A stretch of DNA of 64,000 bases from Streptomyces tirandamycinicus (GCF_003097515.1 NZ_CP029188.1:1116001-1180000); one strand, 5' to 3'; positions 35,172-48,606 are shown, numbered from the stretch's first letter. Notes: generated by a model from the letters alone, not told the origin. Made by a program: numbers and translations.

Positions 35172-35729
35172 TCAGAGGTCGTCGGTCCGGAGGTCCAGGT
35201 CGAACGGCGCGGGCAGGTGCAGGCGGGTACCGAACGGATGCGGCCCGTCCACACGGGTGTAGCCCAGCCGACCCGGTTCCGCGAACAGCGTCACGCTGCG
35301 CTCCGTGCGGTCGACCAGCAGATAGAGCGGAGCGCCGTACTCCGCGTACCTGCGGCGCTTCACCACGCGGTCGGTCTCGGCGTTCGACTCAGAAGTGACC
35401 TCGACGACGAGCAGGGTCTGGTCGGGCAGCAGGGCGCCGCCGCCCTTGGCCGCCGCGACGGGGACGACCGCGAGGTCGGGGACGTACCAGTTCGGTGACC
35501 CGGGCAGGTCGAGGTTTCCCGATCCGGTCATGCAGTCGAGTTCCCCGGCCCGCGGCTTGATCTGGTCGCGGATCGTCTCGGCTGCGGCCTCGTGGTCCCA
35601 CGCGGGTGACATCTGCTCGATGATCCCCTCGATGATCTGGGCGCGGTCGCCCCTGACGTTCTGGACGGCGTACTTCAGGGCGCGCTCGGGATCGACGCCC
35701 TGCGAGTAGTCGGCGGGTACGGCACCCAT
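35172..35729 (-). CDS. Uma2 family endonuclease-like protein (DUF820)
   Basis: A 185-residue protein of the Uma2 group, which has a PD-(D/E)XK nuclease fold. The core residues are in VPDLAVVPV (Asp) and LLVVEVTSESN (Glu), followed by KRRRYAEYGAPLYLLVDR. The family is abundant in streptomycetes and cyanobacteria, and its biological role is uncertain. ATG at 35729; a longer frame upstream lacks a ribosome site. It is a lone gene. Confidence 0.9.
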   Translation of the reverse strand: MGAVPADYSQGVDPERALKYAVQNVRGDRAQIIEGIIEQMSPAWDHEAAAETIRDQIKPRAGELDCMTGSGNLDLPGSPNWYVPDLAVVPVAAAKGGGALLPDQTLLVVEVTSESNAETDRVVKRRRYAEYGAPLYLLVDRTERSVTLFAEPGRLGYTRVDGPHPFGTRLHLPAPFDLDLRTDDL

Positions 35730-35849
35730 ACCGCTTGCTCCCTTCGCAGGTGCGGGATGGCGGGACGGGACCACGTTCCCACAGCCGGGCCGTGCGGAGG
35801 CACTTTCGCCCACCCTGATCACCCGGCGGCGGACGCTGCTCGATCCGGT

Positions 35850-35947
35850 GTTCGGGACGGGCGGTGTTCGGGATGAGCGATGTTCGGGAAGAGTGGTGTT
35901 CGGATGAGCGGTGTTCGGGAAGAGTGGTGTTCGGATGAGCGGTGTTC
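35850..35947 (+). repeat. GTGTTCGG-containing tandem repeat with exact 31-bp duplication
   Basis: A 31-base unit (TGTTCGGGAAGAGTGG then TGTTCGGATGAGCGG) occurs twice without a change, at 35881-35911 and 35912-35942. It is flanked by further half-units. It lies just downstream of the antiporter gene. Confidence 0.92.
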
Positions 35948-35985
35948 CGGATACCGGACCACTCGCGCGGTGCTCCCGGCCGCGA

Positions 35986-37227
35986 TCAGCCGCCCGCCGC
36001 CGGTGCCACCGCCCCGTCCCTCGCGGACGCCGCCCGCATCGCCGCCCCCGGCGGGGACGGGCGCGGGCCGCGCCGGAGCCAGGACCCCGTCGCGTGGCCC
36101 ACCGGCTCGGTCCAGCGGGCGGTGAGCGGCCCCAGGACCACCAGGATCAGCACGTACGCGGTGGCCAGCGGCACGACGCGCGGTTCGGCGGCGGCCGTCA
36201 GCCCGGCGATGACGATGGAGAACTCGCCGCGGGCGACCAGGGTGCCGCCCGCGCGGAGACGGCCGCGGGGGCCGATGCCCGCGCGGCGGGCCGCGTACCA
36301 GCCGGTCGCGATCTTGGTCAGCACGGTGACCGCGGCCAGCAGCAGCGCCGGAAGCAGCACCGGCGGGATGGCCGCCGGATCGGTCGACAGCCCGAAGAAG
36401 ACGAAGAACACCGCGGCGAAGAGGTCCCGCAGCGGGCTGAGCAGCCGTCTCGCTCCCTCCGCGACCTCGCCCGACAGCGCGATGCCCACCAGGAACGCGC
36501 CCACCGCCGCCGACACCTGCAGCTCCTCCGCCACACCCGCGACCAGCAGGGTGAGGCCCAGCACGACCAGCAGCAGCATCTCCGGGTCGTCGGAGGAGAC
36601 CGCCCGGCTGAGATGCCTGCCGTGGCGGATCGCGAGGAGGAGGACGAGGGAGACCGTACCGACGGCGATCAGCAGGGTGATGCTGCCGCCGGCCAGGCCG
36701 AGGCCCGCGATCAGCGCGGTCAGCAGCGGCAGGTACACGGCCATCGACAGGTCCTCGATGACCAGGACGCCGAGGATCGCCGGCGTCTCGCGGTTGCCCA
36801 GCCGGCCCAGGTCGGTGAGGATCTTCGCGATCACGCCCGACGAGGAGATCCAGGTGACGCCGGCGAGGGCCACGGCCCCCACCGGCCCCCAGCCGAGCAG
36901 CAGCGCCGCCGCGGCGCCCGGCGGGGCGTTGAGCAGGAAGTCCACGATGCCCGACGGGTACTGGGTGCGCAGGCTCGTGACCAGTTCGGACGCGCTGTAC
37001 TCGAGACCGAGCAGCAGAAGCAGCAGGATCACGCCGATGTCGGCGCCGACGGCGATGAAGCCCTCGCTGGCGCTGAGCGGCAGCAGCCCGCCGTCGCCGA
37101 AGGCGAGTCCGGTCAGCAGATAGAGCGGGATCGGGGACAGCCCGAAGCGTCCGGCGAACCGGCCGATCAGCCCCAGGATGAGGATGATGCCGCCGAGCTC
37201 GATGAGGAGCATGGTCGTGTCGTGCAC
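35986..37227 (-). CDS. Cation:proton antiporter (CPA2 / KhtU-like)
   Basis: A 413-residue membrane protein with about 12 helices in the Na+/H+ exchanger fold. Landmarks are LLLLLLGLEYSASEL, WISSSGVIAKILTDLGRLGN (helix with the ion-binding region), ILGVLVIEDLSMAVYLPLL (Asp of the transport site) and FFVFFGLSTDPAAIPP. It probably extrudes K+ or Na+ against protons. The GTG start lies two bases after the stop of an 84-codon frame that looks like the truncated regulatory subunit. Translation is likely coupled to it. Confidence 0.92.
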   Translation of the reverse strand: MHDTTMLLIELGGIILILGLIGRFAGRFGLSPIPLYLLTGLAFGDGGLLPLSASEGFIAVGADIGVILLLLLLGLEYSASELVTSLRTQYPSGIVDFLLNAPPGAAAALLLGWGPVGAVALAGVTWISSSGVIAKILTDLGRLGNRETPAILGVLVIEDLSMAVYLPLLTALIAGLGLAGGSITLLIAVGTVSLVLLLAIRHGRHLSRAVSSDDPEMLLLVVLGLTLLVAGVAEELQVSAAVGAFLVGIALSGEVAEGARRLLSPLRDLFAAVFFVFFGLSTDPAAIPPVLLPALLLAAVTVLTKIATGWYAARRAGIGPRGRLRAGGTLVARGEFSIVIAGLTAAAEPRVVPLATAYVLILVVLGPLTARWTEPVGHATGSWLRRGPRPSPPGAAMRAASARDGAVAPAAGG

Positions 37228-37229
37228 GG

Positions 37230-37484
37230 TCAGCCTCCGGGCCGGCCGGGGCCGGGGTCTTGCCCGTGAACCGTGGCGATCCCGCCGGCACCCTCATGCC
37301 TGAGCGCCGTGGACGCCGCGCACTCGGCGGGGCCGTCCGCGCGCCGGAAGCCCGGTGACCGACGGCCGTCCGGATGGACGGCCGGCGAGCCGCAGTGGCC
37401 TCTCCGGGGTGCAGCCGTACTGCTGCCCGGGGTGAGGTCGTACCGCGTACCGGCGCCCGGCAGAGGGGTGCGTCGGGTGGCCAT
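37230..37484 (-). pseudogene. Truncated KhtT-like antiporter regulatory subunit
   Basis: An open frame of 84 residues immediately upstream of the antiporter gene, where streptomycetes usually carry a KhtT/TrkA-C regulatory subunit of about 160 residues. The start RRTPLPGAGTRYDLT and the later VHPDGRRSPGFRRADGP and ECAAS segment follow the N-terminal domain of that family. The strand between them is poor, and the whole RCK_C ligand-binding domain is missing. The frame ends two bases before the antiporter GTG, so it may be kept only to couple translation. That it is non-functional is inference. Confidence 0.6.
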
Positions 37485-37659
37485 GGCTGCCTCCCGGGGG
37501 CCGAGACGGGCGAGGGGGCGGGCGCGGCGGAGCCAGGGGCTGCTTCCTCCCCTCAGTATCACGTGATCTTGGGCGGCCTGCCCGCCGGTGACCGCGCCCC
37601 GACCCGCGCCGCGACCCCCGCGACCAGGCGTTCACCCGCTCATCAGTAGAGTCCGGTCC

Positions 37660-38904
37660 GTGAATCCCGACCCCCGCCCCGCCGTCTCCGTCGTCGGGAT
37701 CGGCGCCGACGGCTGGGACGGACTGCCCGAGACCTCCCGTACCGCGCTGCGCACCGCCGAGGTGCTCGTCGGCGGCCCACGCCAGCTCGCACTGCTGCCC
37801 GCGGCCGAATGCGCGGGCGAGCGCGTGCCGTGGCCGTCTCCGCTGCGTCCCGCCGTGCCCGCGCTGCTCGCCGAGCACGCCGGCCGCCGGCTGGTGGTCC
37901 TCGCGAGCGGGGACCCCATGTTCTACGGCATCGGCCGCACCCTCACCGAGATCGCCGGAGCCGGGGCGGTGCACGTGCTGCCGCACCCCTCGTCCGTCTC
38001 GTACGCCTGCGCCCGCCTCGGCTGGCCGGTGGAGGAGACCGAGGTGGTGACGCTGGTAGGCAGGCCGGCCGCCGGGCTCGGCGCGGCGCTCCACCACGGT
38101 CGCCGGCTGCTGGTGCTGAGCGCCGGCGCCGCGACCCCCGCGGAGGTGGCGGAGCTGCTGACCGCCAGGGGCTTCGGTCCCAGCCGGATACGGGTGCTGG
38201 AGCAGCTCGGCTCCCGGGGGGAGCGGCAGGTCTCCGGCACCGCGGAGACCTGGAACCAGCCGCCGGGGGACCCGCTCAACATCGTCGCCGTCGGCTGCGT
38301 CCGCGCTCCCGGCGCGCTGCGGCTCGGCGCCGGCCCGGGGCTGCCCGACGAGGCGTACGAGAACGACGGGCAGCTGACCAAGCGCCATGTGCGTGCGGCG
38401 ACGCTCGCCGCGCTCGCGCCGGCCCCCGGCGAACTGCTGTGGGACGTCGGTTCCGGCTCCGGTTCCATCGCCATCGAGTGGATGCGTACGCACCGGTCGT
38501 GCCGGGCGGTCGCGGTCGAGCGGCACGCGGAGCGGGCACGGCGCATCGAGCGCAACGCGGAGTCGCTCGGCGTGCCCGGACTGCGGGTCGTCACCGCGGC
38601 GGCGCCGGGCGGACTGGCCGGACTGCCCGTGCCGGACGCGGTGTTCATCGGCGGCGGGCTCACCGCGCCCGGACTGCTCGAAGCCTGTTGGGACGCGCTG
38701 CCCGAGGGCGGGCGGCTCGTCGCCAACACCGTGACGCTGGAGTCGGAGGCGCTGCTCGCGGAGCGCTACCGGCGGCACGGCGGGGAGCTGGTGCGGCTCT
38801 CGGTGGCGCACGCCGTGCCGGTGGGCGGCTTCACCGGCTGGCGGCAGGCGATGCCCGTCACGCAGTGGTCCGTCACCAAACCCCCCGCAGGAGGACCTTC
38901 ATGA
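37660..38904 (+). CDS. cobL: Precorrin-6Y C5,15-methyltransferase (decarboxylating), CbiE-CbiT fusion
   Basis: A 414-residue bifunctional enzyme of cobalamin synthesis. The N-terminal CbiE domain (about 1-205) has VSVVGIGADGWDGL and VLASGDPMFYGIG, the tetrapyrrole-methylase loops. The C-terminal CbiT domain has the SAM motif LWDVGSGSGSIAIEW and decarboxylates the C12 acetate. Together they turn precorrin-6B into precorrin-8. GTG at 37660; the upstream frame lacks a ribosome site. The stop overlaps cobM (ATGA). No cobalamin riboswitch is seen before it. Confidence 0.95.
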   Translation: MNPDPRPAVSVVGIGADGWDGLPETSRTALRTAEVLVGGPRQLALLPAAECAGERVPWPSPLRPAVPALLAEHAGRRLVVLASGDPMFYGIGRTLTEIAGAGAVHVLPHPSSVSYACARLGWPVEETEVVTLVGRPAAGLGAALHHGRRLLVLSAGAATPAEVAELLTARGFGPSRIRVLEQLGSRGERQVSGTAETWNQPPGDPLNIVAVGCVRAPGALRLGAGPGLPDEAYENDGQLTKRHVRAATLAALAPAPGELLWDVGSGSGSIAIEWMRTHRSCRAVAVERHAERARRIERNAESLGVPGLRVVTAAAPGGLAGLPVPDAVFIGGGLTAPGLLEACWDALPEGGRLVANTVTLESEALLAERYRRHGGELVRLSVAHAVPVGGFTGWRQAMPVTQWSVTKPPAGGPS

Positions 38905-39650
38905 CCGTGTACTTCATCGGCGCGGGCCCCGGTGCCGCCGATCTGATCACCGTGCGCGGCGCGCGGACTCTCGCGTCGTGCCGGGTCTGCCTCTACGCGG
39001 GCTCTCTCGTCCCCGCCGACCTCCTCGCCGAATGCCCGCCGGACGCGCGTCTCGTGGACACCGCGAACCTCGATCTGGACGCGATCACCGCGGAGTTCGT
39101 CCGCGCCCACGAGGAAGGCCACGACGTGGCCCGGCTGCACTCCGGCGACCCGTCCGTCTTCAGCGCGGTGGCGGAGCAGATGCGGCGGCTCGACGCGGCG
39201 GGGATCCCCTACGAGGTCGTCCCGGGCGTTCCGGCGTTCGCCGCCGCGGCGGCGGCACTGAAGCGGGAGCTGACCGTACCGACGGTCGGTCAGACCGTCA
39301 TCCTGACCCGAATCGCCCGGCAGGCCACCCCCATGCCCGAGGGCGAGGACCTGGCCACCCTCGGCCGCAGCGGCGCCCTGCTCGTCCTGCACCTCGCCGC
39401 CCGCCACGTCGACCGCGTGGTCGCCGAACTGCTGCCGCACTACGGTCCCGACTGCCCCGCCGCGGTGGTGGCCATGGCCAGCCGCCCGGACGAACTGGTG
39501 CTCCGGGGCACGCTCGACGAGATCGCCGGGCTGACGAAGGAGGCGGGTGTCGTGAGGACGGCGGTCATCCTGGTGGGCCGCACCCTGGCGGCCTCGCAGT
39601 TCCGCGACAGTCACCTGTACGACCCGGCGCGGGACCGGCACGTCTGCTGA
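38901..39650 (+). CDS. cobM: Precorrin-4 C11-methyltransferase
   Basis: A 249-residue tetrapyrrole methylase that adds a methyl group to C11 of precorrin-4 using SAM. It has the glycine-rich first loop VYFIGAGPGAADLITVRG, the SAM-binding HSGDPSVFSAVAEQ, and ILTRIARQATPMPEGEDL, which distinguishes CobM/CbiF. GAGGACC precedes the ATG. It overlaps cobL by four bases and forms a two-gene operon that converges on cobK. Confidence 0.95.
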   Translation: MTVYFIGAGPGAADLITVRGARTLASCRVCLYAGSLVPADLLAECPPDARLVDTANLDLDAITAEFVRAHEEGHDVARLHSGDPSVFSAVAEQMRRLDAAGIPYEVVPGVPAFAAAAAALKRELTVPTVGQTVILTRIARQATPMPEGEDLATLGRSGALLVLHLAARHVDRVVAELLPHYGPDCPAAVVAMASRPDELVLRGTLDEIAGLTKEAGVVRTAVILVGRTLAASQFRDSHLYDPARDRHVC

Positions 39651-39716
39651 CGGCGGGGCGTGTGGCAGCGCCGCGCTCGGGCTGTCGGCGGGGCGTGCGG
39701 CAGCGCCGCTCTCGGC
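39651..39716. repeat. 35-bp-period duplication between cobM and cobK
   Basis: CGGCGGGGCGTGTGGCAGCG plus CCGCGCTCGG recurs with two or three changes starting at 39686, filling the space between the convergent gene ends. It may also act as a terminator, though no clean stem is obvious. Confidence 0.75.
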
Positions 39717-39722
39717 CCGGCC

Positions 39723-40466
39723 CTACCGCCCGGATGCCGGCCCCGTCACCCAGGCCAGTGCCTCCTGGGCCGTGGACGCCGTCGGGACGCCCTCGGGTAC
39801 GGGCGGGCGGCGGACGACGACGACCGGCAGGCCCGCCTCGCGGGCCGCGGTGAGCTTGGGCGAGGTCGCGGCGCCCCCGCTGTCCTTGGTCACCAGTACG
39901 TCGACGGCGTGGCCGGCGAGAAGGCTCCGCTCGCCGTCGAGGGTGAAGGGGCCGCGATCGAGCAGCACCCTCATCCGCGGAGGGTGCGGCGGCTGCGGCG
40001 GGTCGACGGAGCGGACCAGGAACCAGAGGTCGTCGAGGTGAGCGAAGGACGACAGGCCCATGCGGCCCGTGGTGAGGAAGACCCGGCGGCCCAGCGCGGG
40101 CAGCGCCTCGGCCGCCTGCGCCAGGGAGTCGACCGGGTGCCAGTCGTCGCCCGCCACCGGCACCCAGCCGGGCCGACGCAGCGCGAGCAGGGGGACACGG
40201 GCCAGGTCCGCGGCGTGCGCCGCGTGGAAGCTGATCGTCCCGGCGAACGGATGGGTGGCGTCGACGAGGACGTCCACCCGGTGCTCGCGCAGCCAGGCGG
40301 CGAGGCCCTCCGTACCGCCGAAGCCGCCGATCCGCACCTCGCCCCCGGGCAGTCTCGGCGCCGCGACCCGTCCGGCGAGCGACGTGGTCACCCGCTCCCC
40401 GCGCCCGTGCAGCGACTCGGCGAGGGCGCGGGCCTCCGTCGTACCGCCGAGAACCAGGACGTGCAC
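39723..40466 (-). CDS. cobK: Precorrin-6A reductase
   Basis: A 247-residue NADPH-dependent reductase that converts precorrin-6A to 6B. The start VHVLVLGGTTEARALA is the nucleotide-binding loop of CobK/CbiJ. DVLVDATHPFAGTIS, VFLTTGRMGLSSF and VTKDSGGAATSPKL are the further family signatures. I chose the GTG at 40466 (GGAGGT upstream) rather than the longer frame. It lies 324 bases downstream of cobIJ on the same strand. Confidence 0.94.
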   Translation of the reverse strand: MHVLVLGGTTEARALAESLHGRGERVTTSLAGRVAAPRLPGGEVRIGGFGGTEGLAAWLREHRVDVLVDATHPFAGTISFHAAHAADLARVPLLALRRPGWVPVAGDDWHPVDSLAQAAEALPALGRRVFLTTGRMGLSSFAHLDDLWFLVRSVDPPQPPHPPRMRVLLDRGPFTLDGERSLLAGHAVDVLVTKDSGGAATSPKLTAAREAGLPVVVVRRPPVPEGVPTASTAQEALAWVTGPASGR

Positions 40467-40790
40467 GGGACCTCCACGAGTGAACCGGCGCCCACCGGCG
40501 GGCGCGGCGCCCCACTCAAGCACACCGGTCTCCGGGCCCGGCCGGACGGGCATGACCGGCCGGACCGGCAGCACCGGCAGGGCGCGAGCAGGAACGGCCG
40601 TATCGGCCGGACCGTTCCATCACCCGTATCACCCGTATCACCCGTATCACCCGTATCACCCGTATCGGCCGGCTCGGCCGGTCCACCGGCCCGCGCGCAT
40701 GGCCGTGGCCACCGGGCCGTGGGACCGCGTGCACCCGCGAACCGCACCCACCACCTGCACCCCGCCCGCCGGCCCCCGGAAGGCGGGGGC
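40467..40790. other. Spacer between cobIJ and cobK containing a repeat
   Basis: 324 bases without a gene in an otherwise tightly packed cluster. It holds a 9-bp array at 40621-40665 and GC-rich flanks (CGGCCGG runs that can pair). cobK probably needs its own promoter here, or the operon is read through the repeat. Confidence 0.55.
40621..40665 (-). repeat. 9-bp tandem repeat (CACCCGTAT), five units
   Basis: Five perfect head-to-tail copies of CACCCGTAT; on the coding strand of the cob genes the unit reads ATACGGGTG. Confidence 0.95.
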
Positions 40791-42344
40791 TCACTCCGGG
40801 GCCGGCTCGCCCGCCGGCTCGCCCGCCGTTTCGCCCGTCGCTTCGCCCGCCGGGTACGTGCGCGGCGTCCAGACGACCTCCTCGCCCGAACCGCGGCGTA
40901 CCGTCCGGGTCTGCGACGAGCCGACCAGCAGCAGCGTCCTCATGTCCACCACCGCCGGGTCGAGTTCGCCGAGGCGCACGATCCGCACGCTCTCCTCCGG
41001 GCCGCCGACGTCGCGTGCGACGACGACCGGGGTGTCCGGGGCGCGATGGCCGAGGAGCAGCTCGCGGGCCTTGGCGACCTGCCAGGTCCGGCTGCGCGAA
41101 CCGGGGTTGTAGAGGGCCAGGACGAGGTCGGCACGGGCCGCCGCCGTCAGCCGCTCCGCGATGACCTCCCAGGGCTTCAGCCGGTCGGAGAGGGAGATGG
41201 CGGCGTAGTCGTGCCCCAGCGGCGCACCGGCGCGGGCCGCGGCCGCGTTCGCGGCGGTGAGGCCGGGCAGCACGCGTACCGGCACGTCCGTGTACGGTTC
41301 CCGCGCCGCGACCTCCAGTACGGCCGTGGCCATGGCGAAGATCCCGGGGTCGCCGCCCGACACCACCGCCACCCGCCGGCCCCGCCGGGCGAGGTCGAGG
41401 GCGAACTCCGCCCGCTCGGACTCCACCTTGTTGTCCGAGCCGTGGCGGCGCTGCCCGGCCCGCGCCGGTACCCGGTCCAGATAGGTCGTGTAGCCGACCA
41501 GGTCGTCCGCCGCGGCGAGGGCGCCTCGTGTCTCGGGCGTCAGCCACAGCGGCCCGGCCGGTCCGGTGCCGACGACGACGACCTCGCCCCGGGGCCGCGC
41601 CTCGGGCCGCACCTCGTCGATACGGCTCGGCAGCACCGCCACCGAGAAGTACGGCACCGACTCCGGGTCCACGTCCGCCAGCCGCCCCGTGCGCTCGCCG
41701 GACATCGTGGCCCGCTCCACGTAGCGGGCGTCCTCCAGCCGGCCCGCCCGCTCCAGCGCCCGCCGCACGTCGGGGAAGGTCCGTCCGAGCTTCATCACCA
41801 CCGCCGAGTCGGCGGCGGTGAGGCGGGCCGCCAGCTCCTCCTCGGGCAGCGTGCCGGGGATGACGGTCAGTGTCTCCTCGGCCTCGCACAGCGGCTCCCC
41901 GAGCCGCGCGGCCGCGGCGCTCACCGAGGTCACGCCGGGGATCACCTCGGTCCGGTAGCGGTGGGCCAGCCGCTTGTGCATGTGCTGGTAGGAGCCGTAG
42001 AAGAGCGGGTCGCCCTCGGCGAGCACGGCCACCGTCCGCCCCGCGTCGAGATGCGCCGCGAGCCTGGCCGCGGCCTCCTCGTAGAAGTCGTCGAGCGCCC
42101 CCCGGTAGCCGCCCGGGTGGTCGGTGGTCTCCACCGTCACCGGGTACATCAGGCGCTCCTCGATGTGGTCGGGGCGCAGATGCGCCGCGACGATGGAGCG
42201 GGCGATGGAGCGGCCGTGCCGGGCGCAGTGGTACGCCACGACGTCGGCCTCCGCGACGACCTGGGCCGCCCGGAGCGTCATCAGCGACGGGTCGCCCGGG
42301 CCGAGTCCGACGCCGTACAGCCTGCCGGCCTGCCGTGCGCTCAC
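40791..42344 (-). CDS. cobIJ: Precorrin-2 C20- / precorrin-3B C17-methyltransferase fusion
   Basis: A 517-residue fusion of two tetrapyrrole methylases. Residues 1 to about 245 are CobI ([20 protein letters not shown] and [15 protein letters not shown]). Residues from about 250 to 495 are CobJ ([46 protein letters not shown]), which also contracts the ring. It has an acidic Pro/Glu/Gly tail. Fused cobIJ genes are common in actinomycetes. It overlaps cobH (GTGA/ATGA type) in the order cobG-cobH-cobIJ. Confidence 0.96.
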   Translation of the reverse strand: MSARQAGRLYGVGLGPGDPSLMTLRAAQVVAEADVVAYHCARHGRSIARSIVAAHLRPDHIEERLMYPVTVETTDHPGGYRGALDDFYEEAAARLAAHLDAGRTVAVLAEGDPLFYGSYQHMHKRLAHRYRTEVIPGVTSVSAAAARLGEPLCEAEETLTVIPGTLPEEELAARLTAADSAVVMKLGRTFPDVRRALERAGRLEDARYVERATMSGERTGRLADVDPESVPYFSVAVLPSRIDEVRPEARPRGEVVVVGTGPAGPLWLTPETRGALAAADDLVGYTTYLDRVPARAGQRRHGSDNKVESERAEFALDLARRGRRVAVVSGGDPGIFAMATAVLEVAAREPYTDVPVRVLPGLTAANAAAARAGAPLGHDYAAISLSDRLKPWEVIAERLTAAARADLVLALYNPGSRSRTWQVAKARELLLGHRAPDTPVVVARDVGGPEESVRIVRLGELDPAVVDMRTLLLVGSSQTRTVRRGSGEEVVWTPRTYPAGEATGETAGEPAGEPAPE

Positions 42345-42982
42345 TCCGCATCACTCGCCATCGCGTTGATCGCGGCCGCGGCCATCGCGCTGCCGCCGCG
42401 CCGGCCCCGCACCACCAGGTACTCCAGACCGCCGCCGTGTGCGGCGAGGGCGTCCTTGGACTCGGCGGCTCCGATGAAGCCCACCGGTACGCCGATCACC
42501 GCAGCCGGGCGGGGCGCGCCCTCGTCGATCATCTCCAGCAGTCTGAAGAGCGCCGTGGGGGCGTTGCCGACGGCGACCACCGCGCCGTCGAGGCGGTCCC
42601 GCCACAGTTCGAGCGCGGCGGCGCTGCGCGTCGTGCCGAGCGCCGCGGCCAGCTCCGGCACGGACGGCTCGGACAGCGTGCACACCACCTCGTTGCCGGC
42701 GGGCAGCCGCTTGCGGGTGACGCCGCTGGCGACCATCTGCGCGTCGCACAGGATCGGCGCCCCGGCACGCAGCGCCTCCCGGGCGCGGGCCGCGACGCCG
42801 GGCGAGTACGCCAGGTCGCGGACGAGGTCGACCATGCCGCAGGCGTGGATCATCCGCACCGCGACCCGGCCGACGTCGGCGGGCAGCGCGTCGAGTTCGG
42901 CCTCGGCGCGGATCGTGGCAAAGGACCGGCGGTAGATCTCCGCTCCGTCCTTCTCGTAGTCGAACACGGTCTGGTCGCTCAT
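42341..42982 (-). CDS. cobH: Precorrin-8X methylmutase
   Basis: A 213-residue enzyme that moves the methyl group from C11 to C12 and yields hydrogenobyrinic acid. The catalytic His is in [15 protein letters not shown]. Further CobH/CbiC signatures are [31 protein letters not shown] and [19 protein letters not shown]. It overlaps cobG before it and cobIJ after it by four bases each, so translation is coupled. Confidence 0.96.
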   Translation of the reverse strand: MSDQTVFDYEKDGAEIYRRSFATIRAEAELDALPADVGRVAVRMIHACGMVDLVRDLAYSPGVAARAREALRAGAPILCDAQMVASGVTRKRLPAGNEVVCTLSEPSVPELAAALGTTRSAAALELWRDRLDGAVVAVGNAPTALFRLLEMIDEGAPRPAAVIGVPVGFIGAAESKDALAAHGGGLEYLVVRGRRGGSAMAAAAINAMASDAE

Positions 42983-44526
42983 TTCGTCGCACGGATCCGG
43001 GCTGTGGCGATGGTGTCGCCGAGTTCGGCGCTGGACGGTACGGGGACGGACGTGCCGCGCGCGGTCACGCGGTAGGTGCCGTCCCCGGTGGCCACGACGT
43101 CCACGTGGTCCCCCTGCGGACGGCCGCAGCGCCGCTCGCAGCCGGACCAGTACACGGGCAGCCCGCCGGGGCCGGGCGCGGCGCCGGCCGGGACTCCGGC
43201 CGCTGCACCGCCCTGCAGGCATGCCCGTACGTCGGCTCTGACGTCGGCCAGGGAGCGGGCGCAGCCGGGCCGGCCGGTGCACGCGCCCACCCCGTACCAG
43301 GGCGAGCCGGTGCCGGTGACGAAGCCCGCCCGCCGCAGTGCGTCGAGCCGCGCCCGCGCCGCGCCGCGGTCGGCGAAGCCGGGCACGACGGCCCCGCGCC
43401 ACGGGGTCAGCCGCACCTCGTCCGCCGGGGCCGGCAGCAGCTCCCGCGCCTGTGCGACGGTGAGCCGCCCGAGCGGCGCGAGGACGGACACGGCCCAGCC
43501 GCCCGGTCCCTCCACGATCCCGGGAAGCGGCCCGGCGCCCGGCCCGGTGGGACCGTCCACCGCGGGTTCCGATCCCGGCTCCGGGGCGGAGCGCCGCGTT
43601 CCGGACGTACCGGGACACGGCGTCGCCGCCACCCCCGCCCGTTCCAGCTCCGCGCCCACGGCGATGTCCTGTCCCTCCGGCAGCTCCCGTACCCGCCAGG
43701 CGCCGGTGCCCGCCTCGGCGGCCGCGGCGAGGAACGCCTCGGCGGCGGCCAGCGCCGCCCGCGCGGCGTCGGCGGTACGCACCCGGAAGGTGTGGCGGCC
43801 GATTCGCAGCTCCACCCGGCCGTCCTCCGGCCCGTCTTCCGACCCGTTCTCCGGTCCGTCTCCCGGTCCGTCCTCCGGCCCGTCTTCCGACCCGTCTGCC
43901 GGTCCGTCCCGCCGCCCGGTGTCGCCGGCGAGCAGCGCCACCAGCGTCACATCCGCGCCGAGCCCGGCGACGTCGCACCGGCCGTCGTCCAGGGCGAACA
44001 GGAACCGTCCCGAGAGCTCCGCGGCCCGCTCGCTCGCGCACAGCAGCGCGTCCAGTTCCCGGGCCCACGACCGGACGTCCACGCCGCCGCGCCCACAATG
44101 TCCGCCGTCGTGTCCACCATGCTCGTCGCTCCCACCGCGCCCCCCGCGCCCCCCGTACCCGTCGAGTCCGGCCAGCGGCGAGGCCACGATGTTGCGCACC
44201 CGCTCATGGGTGTCGGAGGGCAGCAGCCCGGCCTCACGGAGCAGTTCCGCCAGCGCCGGCCCGCAGCCGTCCGCCAGGCCCCGCAGCTCCACGTTCCCCC
44301 GGGAGGTGATGCTCAGCGAACCGTCGCCCAGCCGTTCCGCCGCGACCGACAGCGCCCACAGCTGACGTCCCGTCAGCAAGCCTGCGGGAAGCCGGAGCCG
44401 GGCCAGCCCGCCGTCGGCCGCCGGGTGCAGCCGCAGCGCACCCGGGCAGGCGTCACCCCGGTCCCGTATATGGCTTTCGCCCTGGTCCGGGGGTGCTGTC
44501 GGTGGGGGCGGCATGGCGGCGAGCAT
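42979..44526 (-). CDS. cobG: Precorrin-3B synthase
   Basis: A 515-residue enzyme of the sulfite/nitrite reductase family that uses oxygen to make precorrin-3B, marking the aerobic cobalamin pathway. The ferredoxin-like half domains begin with [16 protein letters not shown] and [15 protein letters not shown]. The [4Fe-4S] cysteines are in [11 protein letters not shown] and GCERRCGRP near the C-terminus. Two low-complexity insertions are present: a Gly/His run near residues 120-145 and an acidic run of DGPEDG-type hexamers coded by a 12-bp repeat (about 43825-43910). A start four codons downstream is also possible. Confidence 0.93.
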   Translation of the reverse strand: MLAAMPPPPTAPPDQGESHIRDRGDACPGALRLHPAADGGLARLRLPAGLLTGRQLWALSVAAERLGDGSLSITSRGNVELRGLADGCGPALAELLREAGLLPSDTHERVRNIVASPLAGLDGYGGRGGRGGSDEHGGHDGGHCGRGGVDVRSWARELDALLCASERAAELSGRFLFALDDGRCDVAGLGADVTLVALLAGDTGRRDGPADGSEDGPEDGPGDGPENGSEDGPEDGRVELRIGRHTFRVRTADAARAALAAAEAFLAAAAEAGTGAWRVRELPEGQDIAVGAELERAGVAATPCPGTSGTRRSAPEPGSEPAVDGPTGPGAGPLPGIVEGPGGWAVSVLAPLGRLTVAQARELLPAPADEVRLTPWRGAVVPGFADRGAARARLDALRRAGFVTGTGSPWYGVGACTGRPGCARSLADVRADVRACLQGGAAAGVPAGAAPGPGGLPVYWSGCERRCGRPQGDHVDVVATGDGTYRVTARGTSVPVPSSAELGDTIATARIRATK

Positions 44527-44584
44527 ACCCAGGACCGTCCCCGGGGCCCCCCGCCGGGGCGGCGGCCTCTACTATGCGAGACGG

Positions 44585-44705
44585 CACAGGGTCCCAGGGC
44601 CCAAGGGAGGAAGCCCGGTGAGAATCCGGCGCGGTCCCGCCACTGTGAGCCGGACCCCGACGGGGCCCCGGCGAGTCAGGAACTCCCGCCGACCACGACC
44701 ACCCG
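44585..44705 (+). promoter_or_regulatory. Cobalamin riboswitch (upstream of cobN)
   Basis: A textbook cobalamin element: AGGGAGGAAGCCCGGTGAGA, ATCCGGCGCGGTCCCGCCAC, TGTGAGC and GCGAGTCAGGAACTCCCGCC in order. It ends about 40 bases before the cobN start, after a GGGGC...CCCCG pairing. cobN is expected to be repressed by cobalamin. Confidence 0.96.
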
Positions 44706-44740
44706 GGGCGCGGAAACCCCGAGGAAGGCCTGCGCACGCG

Positions 44741-48349
<3,609 letters not shown>

Positions 48350-48606
48350 CGCCCGGCCCGGTCGGCGGCACTCCCGCGCGGGGGGCGGGAGAGCCCGGTG
48401 GTGCCCGGACCGGACCTGCGAGGGCCGGGCGCCCGCCGGGGCCGGCAGCGGAGGCGGCCGGGAGCGGAGGCGCCCGGGAGCGAGAGGTGCCTGCCCGGGG
48501 CGGAAGCGGAGGCGCATGCCCCGGTGCGGCAGCGGACGGCGGGCGTAAGACTTCCGTCACCACCCGGAACGATCACAATGCCGTCCCACGCGACTTAAAT
48601 GGAGTC

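Noticed and set aside
37485..37659. Possible cobalamin riboswitch before cobL
   Set aside because: The conserved core sequences seen at 7855 and 44585 are absent; only a few GC stems are present.
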